Positions 39,801 through 51,800 of a stretch of DNA of 64,000 nt are shown here, in pieces (the stretch's first letter is position 1; every line of letters starts with the position of its first letter). A model generated the notes under the pieces. It did no database searches. It worked only from the letters and a program-made list of their open reading frames with translations, and was not told where the DNA came from. The DNA lies in the NCBI GenBank assembly GCA_933228895.1, contig OW121847.1, forward strand, positions 84,733,656 to 84,797,655, given 5' to 3'. The translations under genes and the position numbers were made by a program. Source of the stretch: Platycnemis pennipes. Taxonomy: Eukaryota > Arthropoda > Insecta > Odonata > Platycnemididae.

Positions 39801-42800
39801 TTATAGAACAGGTCATAAAGGACGTGAAAGAGAGTAACTACATTAATATGAAGAGGTTGGACAATAGTAGAATCGAGTGGAGGTCTGCATCAAACCAATC
39901 CTAGGATTGTTGACCCTTGATGATGATCTTAGAAATAGTCACGTGAGTTTCACCATTTTTCAGTCTCTCTTCCATAGTTTGAGGAAATTGCAGTAAATAT
40001 TCCCTTACTATTCTTGTTTTATCTGAGACTTTCTTGATATCGTGGATGACTGATGTAAATATAACTTCCTAGCGGAAGCTGGAGAATCCAATAATACTTT
40101 AATCAGATGGTTCTTGCCAATTTTATATTTTCTGAGATAATAAGATCTTATATTATCAACAGGAATATCCTGATTGATGTCTTTAATTATTGACCCCTTA
40201 TCATCTTGGGTGGAGTTGGTGTAATTGCAGTTGAAAATTATTACGTTCGATGCACACTTGTCTCTCATTCAGTTCTGCAAAAAATAACTCCATGTGCATG
40301 CCAGGATGAGATATTTCATTCGATACCTTAGAAAATAGTTAGCAATTCAATTTCTCTCTTTAGACCAATAAACAGTGATTTCTGGTCATTGATGACAGGA
40401 GTACAATCCAAGTGGCTTACCGTATGTACGGTTTTCGTGTTGCAATTAACACAGAACCAATCTGCAGCAGGATCATTCGCAAGTAACTTGAAAAGATTGT
40501 TAGATAAGTTTGAACACTTTTTATAGATTATATTGAACATTGGAATTGGCAGTGGAAGGGGAAGGAGCAAGGCTGTAGGTGATGACAGAAAAACTATTGA
40601 AAATGTTATAATGTTTCTCCACAAGACAAACCTTTTCTCAAAAATATAGAGGCAATCCAGCTGTAGCATTTTTAGCCCGAGCCATATCATTCCAGAGGTA
40701 CAGGACAAAATTTGACGATCCATGATAATCCCTAGTCTTTTTTTATTTGGGATTGGGGCTTGCGTGTTCCCATGACCCCTAGAGCTGAACTGGGGGGGGG
40801 GGGGGCAACTAATATTTCTCCTGGTAGGGTCACCCATGCCAGACAGGTTGAAGGGTAGGAGCCTGACGAAAGGTAGTCCACGTACCGTACTTGCAGCGTC
40901 TGTTCCTCAGTGAGGCGGCTGTAAGAAGGCGTCTGAAACCAGTGGGGAGGCCTATAAAGTGATGGTGTCACGTTAAAAACACTATTGAGGCAGGCAAGGG
41001 GAAACCACCTCAATTAAACTCTCCCAAGAACACAATGGACTTGACCAATAGAGAATTGAATCCTGGCAACTACAGGGCTCGGGACCAAATTAGTGGGATG
41101 GGTGTCGTGCCCAGCAGCAGGGTAAGCAAGGACTCTGCGGTCGTCGTCTCACGAAATCCTTGCACGAAAAGAAAGACAGCAGCAACGGCACTAGCACTAG
41201 CGAAGAAGAAACCAGAGAAGAGAGAAACAATGATTAGGATCAGGACATGGAACATTAGGACGATGTTAAGGGCAGGAATACTAGAAAACGTTAAGCATGA
41301 AATGGAGAGGGGAGAGATCGACTTGTTGAGATTAAGTGAAGTAAGATGGAGAGACCAGGGGGACTTCTGGAGTGATAAGTACAGGGTTGTATACAGTGGA
41401 GGGGAAGAGAACCAATGGGGAGTAGCAGTTGTATTGAATACAACATTAGGAAAAAGGGTATCGAATGTGGAACAGGTAAGCGATAGAATACTAGCTATCG
41501 AAATCAACGTGAAGCGGGCAAATGTATTCGTAGTACAGGTTTACATGCCGACAGGGGGACATAGAGAAGAGGAAGTAGACGAAGTATATGACCAGTTGGA
41601 AGAATCAATCGTGAAAGTAAAGGGCAGGAAGAACCTAATAGTTATGGGAGATTGGAACGCTGTAGTAGGGGAAGGGAGGGATGGAAGTGAAGTAGGGGAG
41701 TATGGTCTGGGTATAAGTAATGATGGGGGCGAGAAAGCAGTGGAGTTTTGTAGGAGGAATAATTTAGTGATTACAAACACGTGGTTTAAACACCACCCTA
41801 GGCGTAGGTACACATGGAAAATGCTGGGGGATACTGGAAGGTACCAACTAGACTACATCATGATTAGGCAAAGATTTAGGAACAGCGTAAAGAATTCGCA
41901 TAGTTTCCCATGTGCAGATGCCGACTCCGAGCGTAACTTGGTGGTGATGAAATGTGATATGAGACGAAAAAGCTGGAAATTAGCAAGGAAAATAAAAAAG
42001 TGAGATGTAGGAGCACTGATTGGAGGGAAGAGGAGGGAATATCAGGAGATTGTGGATAGATGCGCGAGGGAAGAGGATCAATAGATAAAGGGTGGGAAAT
42101 GATAACGACGGGCATAAAAGAAGCAGCTGAGAAAACAATAGGAACAGTAGACGCTAGGAGGATCAAGATACCATGGGTAACAGCAGAAATGATGGAAAGG
42201 ATCGAGGAAAGAAGGAAATGGAAAAATGTAAATACAGAGCTAGGCAAAAGGTGTTATAAGGAGGTTAACAACAGGCATAGGAGAGAAACAAAGAGAGCAA
42301 GAGAAAAGTGGTGGAGTCGGCAATGCGAGGAGATGGAGAGACTCCAGAGAGGAAGAGAAATAGGCAATCTGTACTCAAAGGTTAGAATGTTATCGGGAAT
42401 CAAGAAATGGAAAACGGTTCCATGCATCAAAGACAGATGGGGAAATTTAGCAATGGAACCAGAGAAGATCCAGCATCGTTGGAGGGAATATGTTGAGGAA
42501 CTGTATGATAGTGAAAATAGGTCTAGGGACTTGGACATAGAAGAGGAAAAGGACATAGATCAGGATGAAATGGGCCCCAGAATACTGGATAGTGAGATAG
42601 AGAAGACACTGCGAGAAATGAAGGCAGGTAAAGCGCTGGGGATAGATAGCATCCCAGCTTAGCTTCTGAAAAACCTAGGAAGAGGGGAAAGGGACAGATT
42701 TTATGAACTTGTTCGTAGAATATATGAGGAGGGGGCTTGGTGGAAGGATTTTGTAAAAACCATGCTGATACCCATACCGGAAAGCGGGTGACAATAGAAT

Positions 42801-45800
42801 GTGAAGACTATGGAACGATAAGTTTGATTTCTCATGCGGCAAAGGTAGTGCTTCGAATCCTCAATAGGAGAATGGAAAAGAGAGCAAACGAATTTCTAGA
42901 CGAGGATCAATTTGGATTTCGGAAGGGGAGGGCCACTCGGTATGCGATTGCAGTGATGAGAATACTAGTGGAAAGGAATCTAGAATACAATCGGGATGTA
43001 TTTGCATGATTTGTTGATTTCAAAAAGGCATTCGACAGAGTCAGGTGGGACAAGTTAATGGAAATATTGCGGAAGATAGGAGTAGACTGGAGAGACAGGA
43101 GACTGATCCGGAATTTATACATGGTGCAGAAGGCGCAAGTGAGAGTAGCTGATGGAGAATCGGGTTGGGCCACATTAGGGAGGGGTGTTAGGCAGGGCTG
43201 TCAATTATCACCGGTACTTTTCAACATATGCTCGGAGGAAATGGTGAGAGAGGCTTGAGATGAGCTGGAGGCTGGAGTAAAGGTCGGTGGGAAATTGATA
43301 AAATCAGTGAGGTTTGCGGATGACCAAGCACTAGTAAACCAGTCAACCCGTGGCTTGCAAAAATGCTGGATGCATTGCAGGGACAGTGTGAAAGATACGG
43401 GATGAAGATAAACCATAAGAAAACAAAAGTAATGCGATTTTCAAGAACAAAATGGGCCAGTATAACGATAAAAGTAGAAGGTCAGAAGCTAGATCAGGTA
43501 GAGCAATTTAGCTGTCTAGATAGTGTGTTGGAAGAAAAAGGGGTATAGCAGCATTGAAGTGAGAAGGAGAATTGCATTGGCAAAAGAAGCTTTTACTTGT
43601 AGGGGTGAACTAATGACAGGGATGTTGAGTAGGGAAGTGAAGAAAAGACTAGTGAAAAGTTTAATGTGGAGCGTTGCACTATATGGGGCGGAAACATGGG
43701 CTTTGCGAAAAGAAGATGAAAATAGACTTGGGCTTTTGAGATGTGGGTGTGGAGAAGGATGGAGAAAGTGAAGTGGGTTGAAAGGAAGACGAACGATGGA
43801 GTGCTAGAATTGGTAGGAGAGGAAAGAAATTTGATAGATGAAATTAGGAGAAGGCAGAAGGTGTGGATGGAAAGGGTAATAAAAGGGGATGGTGTTTTGA
43901 AGGAGGTGAACAAGGGAAGAGCATTGGGTAAGCGGGGAAGAGGGAGGAGAAGAACGGTTAGCTTGGATGGAACGATGGGTGGCAGGAGGTATCATGGGCT
44001 GAAGAGGGACACCGTGTGAAATGTAGGGGGTGGGAAGAATTAAATGTCCATTTAAACCTACGTTCACCGGTAGAATAATAATAATAAATTATGGGGTCAA
44101 AAAACGGACCACCATCTTCCTCGTGGCGTCCCTGGAAATGGCTTCGGCCAACTAATGGTGGCTGTCTGCTTGTGGAGTTAACCTCCCCACTTGAGGAAAT
44201 CCTGGGTTCCGAAGAAATCCAGTAACGCCACCCACAACCGGCCCTTCTCGGATGAGTGCCCTAGCAAAGTTGGGTGTGGCAAATCCATTCCTTCAAAAAA
44301 GGCAGCTAGCATGGAGTGGACGAGGACCCTGAGGGGAGACCTTCTAGCTTGTCATGCTGCCAGTGAGCCAAGTCACAGGGGATATATGGCGAGGATGCAC
44401 TCTTTGTGGTGTGAGATGCATCCTGAATGTAACATCTATCGCAGCAGAATCTGCGCTACCACGTCAATCACCTGTGCAAAAAATGACACCCCAACCACAG
44501 GGTCAGAGTAATACAACACCGTCCAAGGCTCTATCTTCAACAAAGGCAGATGAACCTACTTTCGGGTCTGCCGCCGATTTTTCGATGAAGGGAGACGAGC
44601 CGAAGGCTGATTCTGATATACTAAAGCGGTTGGAAAGCACTATAAACTACGATGAGAGGACTACCAGACAGAGAAACATTCATCATAAAATTCCTCTGAG
44701 GGACCAACAGCTGTCCCAGTTGAATGGCATCGTAGATATATTCCTGATGGAAACGACCAGCCTCTGGGAAATAGATTGCATAGTATATGCTGCCGCCACA
44801 CTGTTCGCCTCTCCCCAAGTGTCTGCCACTTGGGAGTCAAAAGCAGCAAATAGGCTTAAACAGCTTAAAGCCAAAATCACGTTGCAAAACAACAGGTGTT
44901 GAGATTTCAGTGTGCGATGGATTACCTTTCCTGCGGTCAGGCCTTTACGCCGAAGGTCAAGCGCATTGCTCATACGATCTGGAGAGCACATCACACACTG
45001 AACAAAAGAGTGCTGCTTATCCTTAAGCAGCGCGAGGTGGATAGAGTGCGGGCACTTACAATGGTGAGTAAAAAGTTGGTCAGGAGGATCAACACCAGGA
45101 AGGAGAACTCCACCTTCTCCTGTCAGCCGTCCCACCTCTTCCGACCCCCTCCACCTGTTGTCCAAACACCACCAACTGTCCCGGAGGTGGAACGTTTCTG
45201 GAAGGACATCTACGAGACCACGAAGCCATTCAACGAAGGCATTTCAGCCATTGCACACTTCTGCACAGAGTTCTGTGTCCGCCACCTAGCGGATATGGAT
45301 CGTCGCATCTCAGTCACAGGAAGTGATGTGAGGAAGGCCTTCTCGGGCAAGAAGAAATTCACTGCTCCCGGAATGGACACAGTGAATAACTTCTGGTAAA
45401 AAAAGTTCACTTCCATGCATAACACCTTGCCAGAATCTTCACATCGTTCCTTTCAGGGATGGAGCCAATTCCATCCTGGCTGACTGAGGGGTGAACTGTT
45501 TTAATACCGAAAAGGGGAGACTTGTCTGAGCCAAAGAACTACCACCCTATAACTTGTCTCAACACTGTATATAAGGTGTTCACTTCCATCTTGAACGACT
45601 TTATCCTCTGCCACGTCCAACCGGTGTGGGAGGAAGTGTATGAACAGAGGGGCTCGAAAAAAGGCATTGCGGGATGCAAGGACAATCTATTCATTGATAG
45701 GTGTGTGAGCCTGGATGCTTGTCAATACAAGTATAACCTGTCAATGGCCTGGGTGGACTACAAGAAAGCTTTTGATATCACCTCTCATGAGCTGATTATA

Positions 45801-48800
45801 GCCATGCTGAGGTACATGAAAGTCCACCCAGAAGTTGTGTCTTGCATCGAACGCCTGTTACCACTGTGGAAGACGCGCTTCGCCTTACCATCTGGCAAGA
45901 AGGCCTTCTAGATGGATTTCGTAACATACCACCTTGGCATTTTTCAAGGTGATAGCCTCAGTCCCCTCCTGTTCTGTTTATCTCTCCTCCCGCTGTCCGT
46001 TCAGTTGAAACTAGGTAGGGGATATATGTGCGGTGTCCCATCAAAAAGGGAGCATAAGGTCACCCATTTTTTTTATATGGATGAACTGAAGTTTTATACT
46101 TCAAGTGCGAAAGACCTGCGCTTGGCGTTGGACACCGTATGCAGAACAGTGAGGATATAGGGATGGAATTCGGATTGGACAAGTGCACGACCATCCATCT
46201 GGTGAAAGGAAAGATTTTGGAAGACCAGGAAGGCGTTCAGCTCGTTGACGGAAATGCTATTCGTCATCTTGACGATGACAAAGGGTATGAATATCTTGGC
46301 GTCCCCCAGTGCCGGATGCAGGAGGTGAGAGCAGTAAAGGAAAGGCTTATAGCCAAATACAGGCAGACTCTCAGGCGAATCTGGAGCTCTGACCTGTCTG
46401 GCCAGAACAAGGTTCTTGCGACCAACACCTTTGCGGTTCCGACACTTCTCTACACCTTCGGTTGCATCAAATGGAATGTGAACAAGCTGCAAAACCTTGA
46501 CAGGGGAACAGGGAAAATGATGACCATCTATCGTAGTCTTCACCCGAAGTCTTCTGTTGCCAGATTGTATCTCCCGAGAAAGCTAGGTGGTAGAGGGCTG
46601 ATAAGCCTGGAGTGCCTTCATGACAGAGTAGTCCTCAATACGGTGTGCCACGTGTTCTACAGCACGGACCCCCTTATGCTGCTCGTAAAGAAACACGAGA
46701 GTGTCGGCAAAGGGGCGTTCCTAATCCAGACGGTGAAAAGGGCAGCAGACGGCTTGGACTTGGACCTCACTTCCGGCGGAGAAGCATGCGACAAATCAAT
46801 CTTGTCGCTGAAGGCGGACATGTTATAGCTCGAAAGAAAGAATGTGGAGCAAAAGACCTTGCTCCACAAGCATACCGAGGAGCCCATGCATGGAAGTTTC
46901 TATCGAAACTTGGAAACACATGGGCTATCGATGGAGCACACGTTCGCCTTCCTGTGCTCCGCAGGTCTGAAGTCCGAAACCAAGGGATTCGTGCTCGCAT
47001 GCCAAGATATTGTCATCAACACCTTCGTGTACCGTCGCCTCATCTTTGGGGCAAACATGACGGACACGAGATGCAGAGCATGCCAAAGGCAGCTGGGGGA
47101 TATAAGTCATTTACTCTCAGGCTGCAGCTTTTATGCAAAAAACGCATACATAAACTGGTACAACTCAGCTCTGTGCGTGTTGTACTACCACCTAAGACAC
47201 TATTATGGCATTGACGCAAATCCGGTGCTGCCTTATGCCCCTGGAGACATCGAGTCCATCGTGGAGAATGATGAGTGTAAGATCTGGTGGAATTATTCCT
47301 TCTCCACCACCAGGCAGTTGGAAGCGATGAAGCCTGATATCGCTCTCCTCAACAATCTCTTGCATGCCATGTTCATGATCGAGTTTTCGGCACCGGCCGA
47401 AACGAACATGGCAGCGAAGGAGATGGAAAAAAGGACAAAATTCAAGATCTGCTGTGTGAACTCTGGCAGTTGTTGGTGGGCTACTCTGTGAAACCGGTAG
47501 TCCTCATCGTGGGCATGCTTGGTGGTGTCAAGAGGTCACTGGTTGAGAATCTCAAGTGCATCCCAGCGTGCAGGGCGCGAGCGGATGCACTTGCATGTGC
47601 AGTGTAGAAGTCGTGCCCTTAAGGCACTACCCCTCTCGAGTCTCCAGCAATTATGACGGCAATGAAACCTGATGCTAGCCGGAGACTCAAGAGGAGGAAG
47701 TTACTTGATAGTAACTAATTCCATAATAAATTATTATACCTATATAAGGAATAAACTTGATAATGTGCTGAATGACCATTGCTGTCGATGCACCAAGAAT
47801 TCAATTCTTCTACTAGTACTACTACTACTACTACCAACATTGAGATTGAACATAGTTTTAGAGCAAGTAGCACTACTTTCACCATCCTCCATGTTGAAAA
47901 ATTGAGTAATTTATTTGGTTTAACACTAGAATGACCGGGGATGGTCAATTGACCGTTCACGTTTTTCTTTAGTGCACCACTTCTTTATCTTACAATTTAT
48001 GAGGTGGAGCTTTTTTGACTTTTAATATTTTGGAATAAATAGGTAATGCAAAAATGAATTTTTTTTTGGAAGGGATTTTCAGGTCAAGAGCAATGCCAGC
48101 CTTTACCCACAATGACCGCGAGCAGTCAATTGACCGTTCTTGTGTTTTATACCGTGATTTAGATCTCTTTGTTGATTCTTGGTGTCAGTTGTGTCAAATA
48201 TCATAACTTGCACCTTACTACACATGCACACTGCTCAAGTTTGACTCTCATGTCTTCAAAACAGTTTTTACATATGATTTTACAGTTTATGTGAAGGAAA
48301 GACACATTAGCAAAACCACAGTATGTTGCGTCGCAAAGAGTCGCTACTAAATATTTTATGGGCAGTGGTGATCACTCCTTTAGCTGAAATGTACTGTTAC
48401 ATTTGTACATAGCCTGGCAGCCGGGGTGCGGTGGCTGCCTTACCCCGCTACCCTACCCGACGCGTAGCCTGCAGGGCTGCCGGAGAGAGCCTTCCGCAAC
48501 GAGTTACAACTGGCATGCCGGTCGCCGACTCGTCATAGATGCTGCAGTCACCCATTCATCTACATCGACGCGATACACTGCAAGCCACAGCTAGGGTGTG
48601 TGGCAGGGGATGAAGATCACCAAGCATGCACTATTGACATGAAAACAAGCTCCTATAAGGTCTCGTGCAACTAAGATTGTTAGTATCTAGATAGTAACTA
48701 AAGAATTGGTTGTTAATACATGCATCATGCACTATAGACTACTCTATAGTCCATATACTCTATCTCAAAGATATCTCGCCCTCCCAATGTGTACACGTGT

Positions 48801-51800
48801 GGACACCGTGAAAGTAATCGCAAAATTTGCAAAAAAGAGCTCACAAGAGTAAATAAATACTTACCTTGAGACCACATTTTAGCGCTTCATTGTAATGCTG
48901 TCTTTTCTAATTCATTTTTCTCTGATATCATGTTTTTATCCAATAAAAATACGACAAATAATGTGTTTTGAAATGTTACTTGTGTTTCAAACACATCATC
49001 ATCAAGGGTCAACAATCCTAGGATTGGTTTGATGCAGCCCTCCACTCGATTCTTCTATCAGCTATAACCTCTTCATATTAACGTAACTCCTCTCTTTCAC
49101 GTCCTTTATGACCTGTTCTATGTAACTCATATGAGGCCTGCCTTTTCCATTCTTCTCGTTCACTTCTCCTCCAACGTTTGTCTTCATCAGGCCATCTTAT
49201 CTTAGGAATTGGCCGATCAAGTTGTCCCGTCTTCTTTTTATAGTTTTCAGCAGAATTCTGTTTTCTCCCACTCTTCTCAGGACTTCTTCATTTGTCATTC
49301 GGTTGATCCATTTTATCTTCATCATTCTTCCATAGCACCATATTTCGAATGCTTCCACCCTTTTCTTATCCGCTGCTGTCATCATCCATGCCTCACTGCC
49401 ATAAAGAAACGTGCTCCAGATGTACGTTCTGATGAATTCCATACTTCCAAACTTGTATTTCCCGCTGTAGGTAGGTTCTTCTATTGATAGAATGCCCTTT
49501 TTGCCTGGGCTATTCTACTCATTATTTCTTTCTTGCTTCGTCCATTGTTTGTTACTCTGCTTCCCAGGTAACAACTTTTCACCTCTTCCAGTTTCTATTT
49601 TCCTTGTATAACGTTGGTTTTGGCCTCCTCTCTCTTGCTGCACACCAATATCTTAGTTTTCTTCTTATTGATCTTCAGCTGAGGTATGGCCATTGTCCTT
49701 TCAATGGTTGTTAGCATTTAAAACATATGGCGTGTTATTTTTACCTGTGTAAATGAGACACTTTTTTATTTTACCATAAAAAAATTTTATCAGTGTAATT
49801 AATATTGTTTGCAGTGTAGTTCAATTTTTTCCTAACACTATGCCTAACCGTAAACACATTATTAGAACACTTCTACACTCGATAGAAAAAACTTGCGAAG
49901 GGAAAACCTACGAAAAAGCACAAGAAAAGTGCGAACGGTCAATTGACCACTGGCGGTCATAGTAGGTATGTGGCTATCCCTGGTCATTCTAGTGTTAAGT
50001 TACACAAATTTTAGTGTGTATATTTAATTGTGATTAATGGCATGTGATGTGCATCTTATGATTGGGAACAGAAAACGAACATATGCGTGCGTATTAGGCT
50101 GCATACATTATAGGGTATATTCATTAAAATTTTTATTTTCCTTTTTCTACTAAATTAGCCTAATAATTTTCCCAATGCCACTCATTCAGGTGCTAAAATG
50201 GCTGAGGTGGCTCCAGAGGGTGGGAATTTGGAGGGCTCAAGTGTAGAACCTTCATGCTCATCATCTTTGGTTGATGAAGATGAGGCAGTTCCAAGTAAAC
50301 CTCAAGAAACAGCTGTACGTCTTCTTCGGATAAAATTTCTCTGTGGAGAGCCATTTCTTAGGTTACAAAAGGTTAGTTGTCTGGATAAGAATAATTTTCC
50401 ATTGTCACCACTGAGGTAATATTAAGTTAACTGGGACAAGTAACATAGACATTCTGTGTACATTTGTGAATATGCTTGCATTTATTCAAATATTGTGTTA
50501 ATTGAGTAGTTTCACATTGATATGTGTAAAGTTAGTCTTTGTGTGAACAGCTACATATGCCTGTTTTGAAAGGGAAAAAGGAAAATACTGTTACTAGTCA
50601 AAATAAGAATAATATGTATCATAACATGATTTATTGCTCTTGTGTATCCCATAAGATTACTCCATTAAGGTTTTTCATAGCAAGTTAATATTTTTGGAAT
50701 GAATTTAAAAAATTAGATTTATGGGATGGGAGAAATTAGCAGTAACCTGCTATTTTTCCATTTAGTGGAACATGATTGTGCCCAGGTAATGAGATATCTA
50801 CCTAATCCTCTCAAATATAAAAGGAAGTTATTTGTTTAAAACAAATTTGAGACTTTCTAATATACCTAGGTGCTTGAAATCTAAGCCTTTTCTCTGGTCA
50901 TTGTGATCATCTTTTTTAATCAGTTAAAATACTTTTGGAGTCAAAATTGTCTCATTTCTTTTAACCCTTTCGCGCTGGAGTCCTACGCAGGAAAAAGCTT
51001 TCCTTCCTCTAGAATTATTTTCCACTCCCGGTACAAAGCTCTCTTGAAGCAAGGTTTTGAGCAGGTGTATCTTTCCCCCGCTTTGGGACCAGACCCAGTG
51101 GGGTCTCCGACCATTTCCTCGGCCACTGAGCAGAGATTGTCTTCACCCTTTTGCAAATGAGAACCCACGTCCACGGTCAACTATTTTTAACACTGATTTT
51201 TCTTAAATAAATAATAGTAAGACTTTAAGTGCAAGTTAATGCAGAAATGAATTATTGTTGTTGTAAATACCATTTAGAGCTTTTGAATGAAATTCTAATG
51301 TTAATATTAATATATCTAGCACAATAGACATCATATCTATGGTTACAATAAATATTTTGTGGTGCTACGCACTAGGAGACAATTCTGCACATAATCAAAC
51401 CATACCCATGTTTTATATAAAAGCACTTTTTTGGTGCTATACCTTCCTCAGGAATCATCTTTAAGCAAATATATTCACAATGATAGTGCAAGATAGATTT
51501 TTCCACAGAGCAATTATTTCTTACACCTCCTGGACTTTCTGGACTGGATTTCTAGAACCTGGAACTCTGTTAATAATGATGTTAGAGCTCCTTTTAAAAT
51601 TTCTAAAGACTCAAAAAAACATAAGGAATAAACTTCTGGTACTAAATATCATGTGAATTAAACACATATTTTTCTGGTTGTTCCATTGTATAAACAAACA
51701 AGTGACCACGAACAACTGCTGAGAGTGAGGCTTGTCCTGCAAAGAAGGGTCAAGATAATCCCCGCCTCTAAGCCAAGGAAGGATCCTCAGACCTGTGAGG

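Larger units (their letters stand above)
36490..40600 (-). mobile_element. Fragmented CR1/Jockey-like LINE
   Basis: Pieces lie in the expected 5'-to-3' order on the minus strand: an ORF1-like part with a cysteine finger ending ADWFCVNC (about 40330-40560) and a VIIFNC segment (40008-40268); an endonuclease start with IATTDMWLNP (about 39190-39360); a pre-RT linker with HWFNNELRKLIGFKKP (38665-39078); an RT C-terminal part with NTQKSQSVIF (36997-37344); and a terminal LFNKLPNQIKNIK segment (36491-36682). Frames are broken and much of the endonuclease and RT core is missing. It is interrupted by an RTE-like fragment at 39.4-39.9 kb and by about 1.1 kb at 37.38-38.51 kb. The clade call is tentative. 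Confidence 0.65.
40755..44092 (+). mobile_element. RTE-like non-LTR retrotransposon, family A, near full length
   Basis: A 3.3-kb element: a 5' untranslated part homologous to 19.6-19.98 kb, an apurinic-type endonuclease, a reverse transcriptase, and a 3' tail of AATAATAATAATAAATTAT (44074-44092). It includes a 14-base G run (40792-40805). The coding region is split by two or more stops and several frameshifts, so it is inactive. It closes where the R4/Dong-like element begins. Confidence 0.85.
44093..47722 (+). mobile_element. R4/Dong-like non-LTR element with restriction-like endonuclease
   Basis: A 3.63-kb element bounded by ATAATAAATTAT on both sides (44081-44092 and 47723-47734), a candidate 12-bp target duplication. 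It has no apurinic endonuclease upstream of the RT. RT motifs: a YHPITCLNTVYKVFTSIL segment (about 45540), WVDYKKAFD (about 45750), QGDSLSPLLF (about 45950), and YMDELKFY (about 46074) in place of the usual YMDD. Further on, a C-x2-C-x8-H-x4-C zinc motif (CRAC...HLLSGC, about 47070-47130) precedes KPDIALLN and MIEFSAPAE, the PD-D/E-x-K endonuclease signature. This order fits R2/R4/Dong-type elements. At least four stops or frameshifts make it inactive. Confidence 0.82.
47924..49994. mobile_element. Non-autonomous piggyBac-like element 1
   Basis: Bounded by TTAA (47920-47923 and 49995-49998), the piggyBac target. Terminal inverted repeats are CACTAGAATGACC at 47924-47936 and its reverse complement at 49982-49994. 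The palindrome GGTCAATTGACC lies just inside both ends (47943-47954; 49937-49948), with another near-copy at 48124-48135. No transposase frame is present; the 2.07-kb interior includes a family B RTE fragment and a dispersed repeat end. Confidence 0.85.

Noticed and set aside
41070..43913. Minus-strand frames of 70-145 codons rich in Ser and Phe
   Set aside because: They are shadows of the RTE-like element coded on the + strand.
46094..47214. Frames of 149 and 189 codons within the R4/Dong-like element
   Set aside because: The RT and endonuclease motifs lie in other frames, so these are out-of-frame shadows.
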